Shown: positions 1 through 5,259 of the stretch, piece by piece
How positions within the stretch are numbered: position 1 is the stretch's first letter
How the letters are laid out: every line of letters begins with the position of its first letter
Assembly: GCA_003455945.1 (NCBI GenBank)
Contig: DMPQ01000092.1
Coordinates: forward strand, 46,556 to 52,531
Direction: 5' to 3'
Source of the DNA: Planctomycetaceae bacterium
Lineage (GTDB): Bacteria; Planctomycetota; Planctomycetia; Pirellulales; Pirellulaceae
Length of the DNA stretch: 5,976 bases
Translations under genes and position numbers: made by a program
Notes under the pieces: model-generated
What the model saw: only the letters and a program-made list of their open reading frames with translations
Told to the model about the DNA's origin: nothing
Databases searched by the model: none

Positions 1-2
1 CC

Positions 3-50
3 GCTCGCGTGTCGACCGAGCAGGGACGACTGGCCGAAATCCTTCCCTGA
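3..50 (+). CDS. possible 3' end of an upstream gene (15 codons visible)
   Basis: One + strand frame is open from the left edge to a TGA at 48-50 and reads ARVSTEQGRLAEILP. The composition is plausible for a soluble protein C-terminus, and the codons are rich in G or C at the third position like the neighbours. A strong hairpin follows within 12 bases of the stop, as expected behind a gene. The fragment is too short to assign to any family, and a chance open frame of this length is quite possible. No function is proposed. Confidence 0.3.
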   Translation, partial: ARVSTEQGRLAEILP

Positions 51-61
51 GACGCCGGCGT

Positions 62-96
62 CGGGGGGAGCCGGGGCATGCGGTTCGCTCCCCTCG
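62..96 (+). terminator. strong GC hairpin, terminator-like but without a T-run
   Basis: Bases 62-71 can pair with 87-96 in a 10-bp stem (nine Watson-Crick pairs and one G-U) around a 15-base loop. It lies just after the putative upstream stop at 48-50. A perfect 12-bp palindrome (GACGCCGGCGTC, 51-62) sits between the stop and the stem and overlaps the stem by one base. No T-run follows, so a classical intrinsic terminator is not shown. It may act as a 3'-end stabilising or pausing structure. The position fits the end of an upstream transcript, but function is inference. Confidence 0.4.
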
Positions 97-162
97 CGCT
101 CCGACCGGTGCGGCGCTCGTTTCGCGCGACGTTTACGGCGTCGTTCGGATCGGGGAGAAGCT

Positions 163-186
163 GTCGAGCGGTTCGTCGAGCGGCTC
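163..186 (+). repeat. 12-base direct tandem repeat
   Basis: GTCGAGCGGTTC (163-174) is followed immediately by GTCGAGCGGCTC (175-186), 11 of 12 bases identical. It ends eight bases upstream of the candidate -35 of the next gene, so it could be a pair of protein-binding half-sites or simply slippage. Nothing in the sequence decides between these. Confidence 0.6.
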
Positions 187-193
187 GCGCAGC

Positions 194-222
194 TTGCTCC
201 CCCCAGAGCGCACGACTAAACT
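194..222 (+). promoter_or_regulatory. candidate sigma70-type promoter for the PQQ-like gene
   Basis: TTGCTC at 194-199 and TAAACT at 217-222 are separated by exactly 17 bases. The -35 matches consensus at three of six positions and the -10 at four of six. The -10 sits in one of the few A/T-richer patches of this gap. Transcription would begin near 229, leaving a leader of about 65 bases before the ATG at 296. Spacing and placement are good, but the hexamers are weak and planctomycete promoter consensus is poorly known. Confidence 0.4.
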
Positions 223-283
223 TCGGCCGGATTCTTGCCGAGGCCGCCGCTGCCGGTCGGCCTTCTTTCGCGCCCTCGCCGTC

Positions 284-287
284 GGAG
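284..287 (+). promoter_or_regulatory. ribosome binding site deciding the start at 296
   Basis: GGAG lies eight bases upstream of the ATG at 296. The reading frame stays open to a TTG at 194, but that TTG has no comparable site, overlaps the candidate -35 box, and would place 34 Arg-rich residues ahead of an obvious signal peptide. Confidence 0.6.
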
Positions 288-295
288 TGTTCCGC

Positions 296-1654
296 ATGCG
301 TTCGCGTCGTTTCCTGATCGGGCCGCGAGTCGGTCGGTCGGCCGTCGCCTTGGCCTCGGCCCTGCTCCTGATGGTCGGCGGCTCGCTGCTCCCCCTCGAT
401 ACCGCTCGCGGTGGAGAGCCGGAGTCGTGGCCGCAGTGGCGCGGTCCGAATCGGGATGGCCGCAGCACCTCGACCGGTCTCGCCACCGATTGGGAGACCA
501 CACCGCCATCGCTCGTCTGGATGGCCGAAGGGATGGGGGGCGGTTACGCGGGAGTCGCGATCGCCGACGGCAAGATCTTCACCACCGGCAACCGCGACGG
601 GGCTCAGGCGGTCGTGGCGGTCGACCAGCAGACTGGCCAGGTCCTCTGGACGTCGCGCATCACCGACTCGGAACCGAATCACGACTACGGCGGTTCGCGC
701 TGCACGCCGTCGTACGACGACGGCAAGCTGTATGTCGTCGCGAGCAGCGGCCGGATCGTCTGTCTCGAAGCGGCCGACGGTCGCGTCCGCTGGTTCCGTG
801 ATTTCTCGGACTGGGGAGGGCAGATGATGAGCGGCTGGGGCTACTCCGAGTCCCCGCTGGTCGACGGCAACCTGGTCCTCTGCACTCCCGGCGGCGAGCG
901 AGGGACGATCGTCGCACTGAACAAGAATACCGGGCGCGACGTCTGGGCGGCCGAGGTGCCGAACGTGATCGGCGACGGCAAGAACCACAACGGCACCGAC
1001 CTTCGTCCGGGAGCCGGTTACTCGTCGATCGTCATCAGCGAAGCGGCGGGGGTGAAGCAGTACGTCCAGCTGCTCGGCCAGGGAGTCGTCGGCGTTCGGG
1101 CTCGCGACGGTCGTTATCTGTGGGGCTACGAAGAGGTGGCGAACAACGTCGCCAACATCCCGACGCCGATTCCGTTCGGCGATCGGATCTTCTGCACCAC
1201 CGGCTACGGGACCGGCGCGGCGCTGCTCGAACTGGCGAAGCGCGGCGAGCGGGTCGAGGCACGCGAGGTCTACTTCCTGGATCAGCGCACCTTCCAGAAT
1301 CATCACGGCGGCGTCGTGCAGGTCGGCGACTATCTCTACGGCGGGCACCGGCACAACGAAGGCTTCCCGATCTGCGTCGAACTGGCGACCGGCAAGGTGA
1401 TCTGGGGAGGGGACGAGCGCGGTCCCGGCGGCGGCTCGGCGGCGGTGACCTACGCCGACGGCATGCTCGTCTTCCGCTATCAGGACGGCGTCGTGGCGCT
1501 GATCGAAGCGACTCCTGACGGCTATCGCCTGAAGGGATCGTTCCGTCCCGAGTATCAGGAGCGCGAGAGCTGGGCGCATCCGGTGATCGTCGACGGACGA
1601 CTCTATCTGCGCGAGCAGGACAAGCTGATGTGCTACGACCTGCGCGGTCGCTGA
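296..1654 (+). CDS. exported PQQ-like beta-propeller repeat protein
   Basis: This 452-residue protein is a secreted beta-propeller of the PQQ-repeat/BamB-like class. The N-terminus is basic (MRSRRFLIG) and followed by a hydrophobic stretch at about residues 16-34, typical of a signal peptide, so it should act outside the cytoplasm. The mature protein opens with WPQWRGPNRDG (45-55), a signature very common in planctomycete members. Propeller strands of the form V-x-A-L-D-x-x-T-G-x-x-x-W end at W118, W166, W217, W276 and W370; the last visible strands lie near 383-450. No dehydrogenase catalytic region or heme-binding CxxCH is seen, so enzymatic use of PQQ is unlikely to be inferable; these proteins are usually thought to be scaffolds or sugar/quinone-binding proteins of unknown substrate. 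It has its own candidate promoter, and a hairpin separates it from the next gene. The fold assignment is firm, the function unknown. Confidence 0.9.
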   Translation: MRSRRFLIGPRVGRSAVALASALLLMVGGSLLPLDTARGGEPESWPQWRGPNRDGRSTSTGLATDWETTPPSLVWMAEGMGGGYAGVAIADGKIFTTGNRDGAQAVVAVDQQTGQVLWTSRITDSEPNHDYGGSRCTPSYDDGKLYVVASSGRIVCLEAADGRVRWFRDFSDWGGQMMSGWGYSESPLVDGNLVLCTPGGERGTIVALNKNTGRDVWAAEVPNVIGDGKNHNGTDLRPGAGYSSIVISEAAGVKQYVQLLGQGVVGVRARDGRYLWGYEEVANNVANIPTPIPFGDRIFCTTGYGTGAALLELAKRGERVEAREVYFLDQRTFQNHHGGVVQVGDYLYGGHRHNEGFPICVELATGKVIWGGDERGPGGGSAAVTYADGMLVFRYQDGVVALIEATPDGYRLKGSFRPEYQERESWAHPVIVDGRLYLREQDKLMCYDLRGR

Positions 1655-1675
1655 GCCGTCCGAACCTGCGGAGGT

Positions 1676-1719
1676 CGCCGCGCCGGTCGCTCGACGTTTC
1701 GAGTCGCGACGGCGTGGCG
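1676..1719 (+). terminator. long GC hairpin between the PQQ-like and App1-like genes
   Basis: Bases 1676-1685 and 1687-1690 pair with 1710-1719 and 1706-1709, giving 14 pairs with one G-U and one bulged G at 1686. A further four-pair inner stem (1691-1694 with 1699-1702) is possible. It begins 21 bases after the stop at 1654 and ends 22 bases before the ATG at 1742, filling most of the 87-base spacer. There is no T-run after it, so it may attenuate or protect mRNA ends rather than terminate fully. Confidence 0.45.
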
Positions 1720-1741
1720 CCCGCACCGGAACGAGTCGCCG

Positions 1742-2833
1742 ATGGCCGATCCGACAACCGACGATCAGACCGATCCCTCGGACCCGGGATGGCGGATCCT
1801 TGCCTTTCCCGCGCTCGGGCGGCGATCGGGCGAAGGGGATTGGCGCGTCGAGCTGGAAGGGGTGATCTACCAGAGTCGCGAGATCGGACTCCGCAAGCGG
1901 ATGCTGCTGCGCGTCCTGCGGCGGGTCATGAAGGTCGATCCCGCGGAGTTCGATCCGCAGCTCTTCCGCTCGCGCGTCGAAGCATTCGTCGGGACGACCG
2001 ATAAGGGCTGGCAGCCGATCGTCAGCCTGGCCGACGGCAGCGCCCTGAGGACTCGACGGACGCGCAGCAACGGGCGATTTTCGGGGGCGTTCCGCTTGCC
2101 CGCTTCGGTCGTCGCGGAACGGACCGGCAATTCGGCGAACGTTGCCGACGGCGCAGCGTCGCGGTTCGAGGTTCGGGTGACCGGTGACGCTCGGGGGACG
2201 GTCGGATCGGCCCCGATCTTTCTGGTTCCCGATCGAGGCGTCTCGGTCGTTTCGGACATCGACGACACGATCAAGCACACCGACGTCCGGCAGCGGCGCG
2301 AGATGCTGCTCAACACGTTCGCTCGTCCCTTCGCTCCGGTCGACGGCATGGCCCGCGCCTATCGCCGACTGGCCGAGCAGCAGGTCTTCTTCCACTACGT
2401 CTCGTCGAGTCCCTGGCAGCTCTTCACGCCGCTCGATGCGCTGCTGCGCGAGGCGGAGTTTCCGGCGGGGACGATTCATCTGCGCAACTATCGCCTGCGC
2501 GATCACATGCTGCGACGCGTCTTTCTGCTGCATCGCCGCGGCAAGGGAGGGGTGATCCGACATCTGCTCGAGTCGTTCCCGCGGCGCCGGTTCCTGCTGG
2601 TCGGCGACTCGGGAGAACGCGATCCCAAGATCTATTGCAAGCTCGCGCTGAAGCACCCGCGGCAGATCGCCGCGATCCTGATCCGCGTGCTCGACGAGGA
2701 GCATCGACGCCGACTTGCCGAACGCTGGAATCGCTCGCCGATCCTCGCGTCGCGTCTGGTGACGTTCGCCGATGCCGACGAGTTTCTCGAACGCTCGGCG
2801 CCGTTCCTCGCTTCGGGAGCGGCGACCGTCTGA
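1742..2833 (+). CDS. App1-like phosphatase (DUF2183, HAD-type catalytic domain)
   Basis: This 363-residue protein matches the family of yeast App1, a Mg-dependent phosphatidate phosphatase; bacterial members are mostly uncharacterised. An N-terminal beta-rich region has the expected GDWRVELEGVIY and SNGRF (109-113) elements. The catalytic half starts with SDIDDTIKHTDV, giving the HAD-type nucleophile motif D172-x-D174-x-T176. It continues with YVSSSPWQLF (219-228) and GDSGERDPKIY (from 288; D289, D294), all hallmark blocks of the family. A basic stretch, RRGKGG, precedes the last block and may supply the conserved Lys. There is no signal peptide or membrane segment. The ATG at 1742 has only a weak upstream GGA/GAG-type site. 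The stop overlaps the start of the SDR gene (ATGA), suggesting translational coupling. The family is secure; the substrate (phosphatidate or another phosphomonoester) is inference. Confidence 0.87.
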   Translation: MADPTTDDQTDPSDPGWRILAFPALGRRSGEGDWRVELEGVIYQSREIGLRKRMLLRVLRRVMKVDPAEFDPQLFRSRVEAFVGTTDKGWQPIVSLADGSALRTRRTRSNGRFSGAFRLPASVVAERTGNSANVADGAASRFEVRVTGDARGTVGSAPIFLVPDRGVSVVSDIDDTIKHTDVRQRREMLLNTFARPFAPVDGMARAYRRLAEQQVFFHYVSSSPWQLFTPLDALLREAEFPAGTIHLRNYRLRDHMLRRVFLLHRRGKGGVIRHLLESFPRRRFLLVGDSGERDPKIYCKLALKHPRQIAAILIRVLDEEHRRRLAERWNRSPILASRLVTFADADEFLERSAPFLASGAATV

Positions 2834-3663
2834 TGATCGAACCGCACTCTCATGCCACCGTTCCGCCGGATCGGTTGCCGCTTGCCGGTCGACGGATCGT
2901 CGTGACCGGCGCGTCGAGCGGCATCGGCCGCGCGACGGCGATCCGATTGGCTCGCTCCGGCGCGGCGCTCCTGCTGCACGCTCGGCAGAACGTCCAGGGG
3001 CTCGCCGAGACGCTCCTGCAGGTGCGAGATCTGTCGAGCGCCGCGGTCGACCATGCGAGCCTGTTGGCTGACCTGTCGACGGAAGAAGGATGCGAGCGGC
3101 TGGTTGCCGATGCCTTCGCTGCCGGACCGATCGACGCTTGGGTCCATCTGGCGGGAGCCGACGTGCTGACCGGAGCGATCCGCTCCGCCGGCTTCGACGC
3201 GAAGCTCGACCTGCTCTGGCGGACCGACGTGCTCGGCACGATGCGGACCTGTCGCGCGGTCGGCCGACGGCTGGCCGAGCAGCCTGACTCGGACGAGCGT
3301 CCGGCGATCGTGACGGTCGGCTGGGATCAGGTCGCACACGGCATGGCCGGAGATGCCGGCGAGATGTTCGGCGCAATCAAGGGGGCGGTGACCGCGTTCA
3401 GTCTGTCGCTTGCCCGAACGCTCGCGCCGCGAGTCAGAGTCGCGGTGGTCGCTCCCGGATGGATCCGGACATCGTGGGGCGAGCAGGCCGATCCGTATTG
3501 GGATCGCCGAGCGCGCGAAGAGAGTCTGGCGGCTCGCTGGGGGACCCCCGAGGATGTCGCCGGCGCGATCGCGTGGCTCGTCGGACCCGACGCCCGTTTC
3601 GTGACGGGGCAGGTGATCGCCGTCAACGGCGGCTTTCGCCACGCGTACGATCCGGCAGGATGA
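2833..3663 (+). CDS. SDR-fold protein with altered catalytic site
   Basis: This 276-residue protein has the layout of a classical short-chain dehydrogenase/reductase. The dinucleotide-binding loop is TGASSGIG (25-32). R51 at the end of strand 2 hints at NADP(H), D80 follows strand 3, and the C-terminus has PGWIRT (208-213) and VTGQVIAVNGG. The active site departs from the family. The usual NNAG is HLAG (105-108). The catalytic Ser region (normally I-S-S) reads VGWDQ (162-166). The YxxxK motif is FGAIK (179-183), so Tyr is Phe while Lys is kept. Standard hydride-transfer chemistry is therefore doubtful. I recall similar GWDQ-containing SDR proteins from planctomycetes, which would make this a conserved subfamily, but I cannot check. 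The ATG overlaps the App1-like stop by one base; a longer in-frame version from 2635 would lie inside that gene. The 3' end overlaps mtnC by 41 bases on the opposite strand. Confidence 0.87.
   Translation: MIEPHSHATVPPDRLPLAGRRIVVTGASSGIGRATAIRLARSGAALLLHARQNVQGLAETLLQVRDLSSAAVDHASLLADLSTEEGCERLVADAFAAGPIDAWVHLAGADVLTGAIRSAGFDAKLDLLWRTDVLGTMRTCRAVGRRLAEQPDSDERPAIVTVGWDQVAHGMAGDAGEMFGAIKGAVTAFSLSLARTLAPRVRVAVVAPGWIRTSWGEQADPYWDRRAREESLAARWGTPEDVAGAIAWLVGPDARFVTGQVIAVNGGFRHAYDPAG
3623..3663. other. 41-base tail-to-tail overlap of the SDR gene and mtnC
   Basis: The SDR stop (TGA, 3661-3663, + strand) lies inside the mtnC coding region, whose stop is at 3623-3625 on the - strand. The last 13 SDR codons (12 plus the stop fully inside the overlap) are read antisense to the extreme C-terminus of MtnC (about residues 256-268, LILPDRTRGESRR). 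No intergenic space is left for a terminator between the converging genes. Confidence 0.85.
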
Positions 3664-4429
3664 GCGCGTCGAAGCTGCGGATCCGATGTCCGGGGACCGC
3701 GTCGTCGACCGGCGCGTTGTCGGGACGGAGCGAGATCGCGGTCCGCATCCCTGCCTCGGCCGCCGCGATCGCTTCCGCACCGAGATCGGTGACGAACAGG
3801 ATCCGCTCCGGCGCCAGACCGAACTCCGCGGCGATCTTCCGGTAGCTCGCGGCGTCGCGCTTGCTGCCGATCTGCGTGTCGTAGTGGCCGCGGAAGAGGT
3901 TCAGCAGATCGCCGACGATCGTGTGACCGAAGAACAACCGCTGCGCCTCGACGCTTCCCGACGAGTAGATCCGGACGTCCAGCCCGCGGCGATTCCAGCG
4001 GCGCAGCGCATCGGGGACCTCGTCATAGACGTGCGCCTGCAGTTCGCCCGATTCGAACCCGCCGCGCCAGATCAGTCCCTGGAGCGCCTTCAGACCGGTC
4101 GCCTTGACGTCGCCGTCCATCAGCCGTTCGGTCTCGGCGACGACGCGATCGATCGCCGCGCTGCGATCGTTTGCCCCACCGCGATCGTTTGCCGCGATGC
4201 CGACCGAAGCGAACCAGGCGGTCCGATCGGCGTGCCCCAGATCGCGCGCCATCAGATCGATCGCTTCCGCCGTCTCGGGACGCTCGAAGTGCGCGTCGAG
4301 GTACGCGCGAACGTGCTTCCGCGCGAACGGAAAGAGAACGTCGGTCACGAAGCGGATCGACGACGTCGTCCCTTCGATGTCCAGCAGCACCGCGTCGACA
4401 TCCAAGGCGACCGGAGGGGTGATCGTCAT
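3623..4429 (-). CDS. mtnC: enolase-phosphatase E1 (acireductone synthase)
   Basis: MtnC is a cytoplasmic HAD-family enzyme of methionine salvage. It enolises and then dephosphorylates 2,3-diketo-5-methylthiopentyl-1-phosphate to acireductone. The 268-residue product has the E1-specific nucleophile motif DIEGTTSSIRFV (D17, E19), with FPFARKHV just after. It also has KALQGLIW (114-121), the second HAD motif YSSGS (155-159), a GSKRDAASYRKIA block with K190, and the acidic FVTD motif (D215). These are diagnostic for the family. The protein is somewhat longer than the roughly 230 residues of well-studied bacterial forms. The extra length lies in a repeat-like insertion at 80-97 and a basic C-terminal tail overlapping the SDR gene. 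No clear Shine-Dalgarno precedes the ATG; only GAG six bases upstream. It lies 92 bases after mtnD on the same strand, fitting a shared transcript. Confidence 0.95.
   Translation of the reverse strand: MTITPPVALDVDAVLLDIEGTTSSIRFVTDVLFPFARKHVRAYLDAHFERPETAEAIDLMARDLGHADRTAWFASVGIAANDRGGANDRSAAIDRVVAETERLMDGDVKATGLKALQGLIWRGGFESGELQAHVYDEVPDALRRWNRRGLDVRIYSSGSVEAQRLFFGHTIVGDLLNLFRGHYDTQIGSKRDAASYRKIAAEFGLAPERILFVTDLGAEAIAAAEAGMRTAISLRPDNAPVDDAVPGHRIRSFDALILPDRTRGESRR
4139..4192 (-). repeat. 18-base tandem repeat inside mtnC (ANDRxx hexapeptides)
   Basis: Read on the - strand, GCAAACGATCGC occurs twice at an 18-base period (starting at 4192 and 4174). A third, degenerate copy GCGATCGATCGC starts at 4156. 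In frame they encode ANDRGG, ANDRSA and AIDRVV (residues 80-97 of MtnC). The perfect 12-base identity of two copies suggests a recent in-frame duplication in a surface region between conserved blocks. Confidence 0.75.
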
Positions 4430-4439
4430 GGGGGGACTC

Positions 4440-4463
4440 GCGGCGAAGAGAGCGGCGAAGAGA
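4440..4463. repeat. perfect 12-bp tandem duplication in the mtnD-mtnC spacer
   Basis: GCGGCGAAGAGA occupies 4440-4451 and is repeated exactly at 4452-4463. On the transcribed (-) strand it reads as a pyrimidine-rich TCTCTTCGCCGC pair, ending 11 bases upstream of the mtnC ATG, where a Shine-Dalgarno would normally lie. It may be slippage, or a leader element affecting mtnC translation. Confidence 0.8.
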
Positions 4464-4468
4464 AGCGA

Positions 4469-4501
4469 GCGAACGGCGCCGCGCGACGCGGCGCCGTTCG
4501 C
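4469..4501 (-). terminator. perfect 15-bp hairpin between mtnD and mtnC
   Basis: GCGAACGGCGCCGCG (4469-4483) and its exact complement (4487-4501) are separated by three bases. The sequence is symmetric, so both strands fold. It starts 20 bases past the mtnD stop on the transcribed strand. No T-run follows in that direction, only a pyrimidine-rich stretch. It could be a terminator-like, processing or mRNA-stability element that sets mtnD and mtnC to different levels. The hairpin is certain; the role is inferred. Confidence 0.6.
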
Positions 4502-4521
4502 CTGATCGAGTCTCGATCGGT

Positions 4522-5103
4522 TCAGAGACGGATCTTGCCGCCGGCGGGCGGAGCGAGCGGAATGTCGCTCGGCCCCATGCAGAGCGGCGCGTAGTTGCCG
4601 TCGACCGGATCATCGACGTAGTGCGGCGCCCAACCGGCCGGATCCTCGAACAGGCGGATGCAGCGGATGTTGCGATCGTCGCACAGGTTGAACCAGTGGC
4701 GCGTGCCGCGCGGGACGTTGATCAGATCCCCCGACTCGACCGTCACGCCGAAGACCGGACCGCCGTCGGGATGGATGTGGAAGACCCCTCGTCCCTTGAC
4801 CGTGAAGCGGACCTCGTCCTCGCTGTGCGTGTGCTCCTTCGAGAACTTCGCCAGCATCGCGTCGAGGTTCGGCGTTTCGGGAGTGACGTTGATCACGTCG
4901 GCCGTGACGAAGCCCCCCTTTTCCTTCAGCCGCTCGATCTCGGGAGCATAGGCGGCCAGGATCGTCTCGGAGTCGGCGTCGCCCGGAATCCGCCCCTCGA
5001 CCTCCCACTTCTCGTACCAGATGCCGAACGGAGCGAGAAACTCGCGGATCGCTTCCGGATCGTGTAGTTCGCGGTTCTCGTCGGGAATGCTGACGGAGGC
5101 CAT
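4522..5103 (-). CDS. mtnD: acireductone dioxygenase
   Basis: MtnD is a cupin-fold metalloenzyme that oxidises acireductone with O2. With Fe(II) the products are the 2-oxo acid precursor of methionine plus formate; with Ni(II) the same protein family instead makes methylthiopropionate, CO and formate. The 193-residue product has the metal motif H91-T-H93-S-E-D-E97 followed by H136 (in GTRHWFNL), matching the H-x-H-x3-E...H ligand set. It has typical flanking blocks: [26 protein letters not shown] and [17 protein letters not shown]. Its length is close to the family's usual size of about 180 residues. The ATG at 5101-5103 has AGGAG eight bases upstream; the frame extends further to a TTG at 5166 but that part is low-complexity Pro/Cys sequence and is unlikely to be translated. 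mtnC, the preceding enzyme of the pathway, follows downstream. Confidence 0.95.
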   Translation of the reverse strand: MASVSIPDENRELHDPEAIREFLAPFGIWYEKWEVEGRIPGDADSETILAAYAPEIERLKEKGGFVTADVINVTPETPNLDAMLAKFSKEHTHSEDEVRFTVKGRGVFHIHPDGGPVFGVTVESGDLINVPRGTRHWFNLCDDRNIRCIRLFEDPAGWAPHYVDDPVDGNYAPLCMGPSDIPLAPPAGGKIRL

Positions 5104-5111
5104 GGGCAGAT

Positions 5112-5116
5112 CTCCT
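5112..5116 (-). promoter_or_regulatory. Shine-Dalgarno site of mtnD
   Basis: AGGAG on the - strand, eight bases ahead of the ATG at 5101-5103. It is the clearest Shine-Dalgarno in the window and fixes the mtnD start against the longer TTG-initiated reading. Confidence 0.75.
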
Positions 5117-5178
5117 GCAGGGGAGAAGCAAGGGCAGGGGAGCGAGCAGTACGAAGGGGGCGGCAAGTCCCCGCCGCC

Positions 5179-5214
5179 GCAACGCCCGCATTCTAATCCG
5201 CCGAGCGGCGTTGC
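5179..5214 (-). promoter_or_regulatory. candidate mtnD promoter/operator: inverted repeat around a TAGAAT -10
   Basis: GCAACGCC (5179-5186) and its exact complement GGCGTTGC (5207-5214) flank a 20-base centre. On the - strand that centre contains TAGAAT (5190-5195), one base from the TATAAT consensus and set in the only A/T-rich patch of the 156-base gap. Transcription would begin near 5183, about 80 bases before mtnD. No good -35 is seen at 17 bases. A second small palindrome (CGCCGAGCGGCG, 5199-5210, roughly) overlaps the right arm. Alternatively the arms form a stem ending the upstream MBL transcript. Confidence 0.4.
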
Positions 5215-5259
5215 CGTAGTGTGGCGAACGCGGCGCGCGACATCGGTCCTGGCCGGCGT

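Noticed and set aside
194..295. Upstream extension of the PQQ-like gene to a TTG at 194
   Set aside because: It overlaps the candidate -35, lacks a Shine-Dalgarno, and would add 34 Arg/Pro-rich residues ahead of a clear signal peptide; ATG 296 has GGAG eight bases upstream.
2635..2832. Longer N-terminus for the SDR-fold protein, in frame from 2635
   Set aside because: These codons lie inside the App1-like catalytic domain in another frame and encode low-complexity Arg/Pro-rich sequence; the ATGA start at 2833 begins 24 codons before the TGASSGIG motif, as expected.
2632..3780. 382-codon open frame on the - strand across the SDR gene
   Set aside because: It is the mirror of a high-GC coding frame: Arg/Ser/Asp-rich, no recognisable domain, and fully antisense to a well-supported gene.
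4469..4501. Reading the 15-bp inverted repeat as an attachment or transposon end
   Set aside because: It is a single compact stem with a three-base loop in a gene spacer, with no flanking target-site duplication or recombinase.
3686..4594. 302-codon open frame on the + strand across mtnC and the mtnD 3' end
   Set aside because: It runs antisense to mtnC, whose motifs are unambiguous; the translation is Arg/Asp-rich with no domain.
5104..5166. TTG-initiated extension of MtnD
   Set aside because: It adds [18 protein letters not shown] sequence unlike the family and overlaps the Shine-Dalgarno used by the ATG at 5101-5103.
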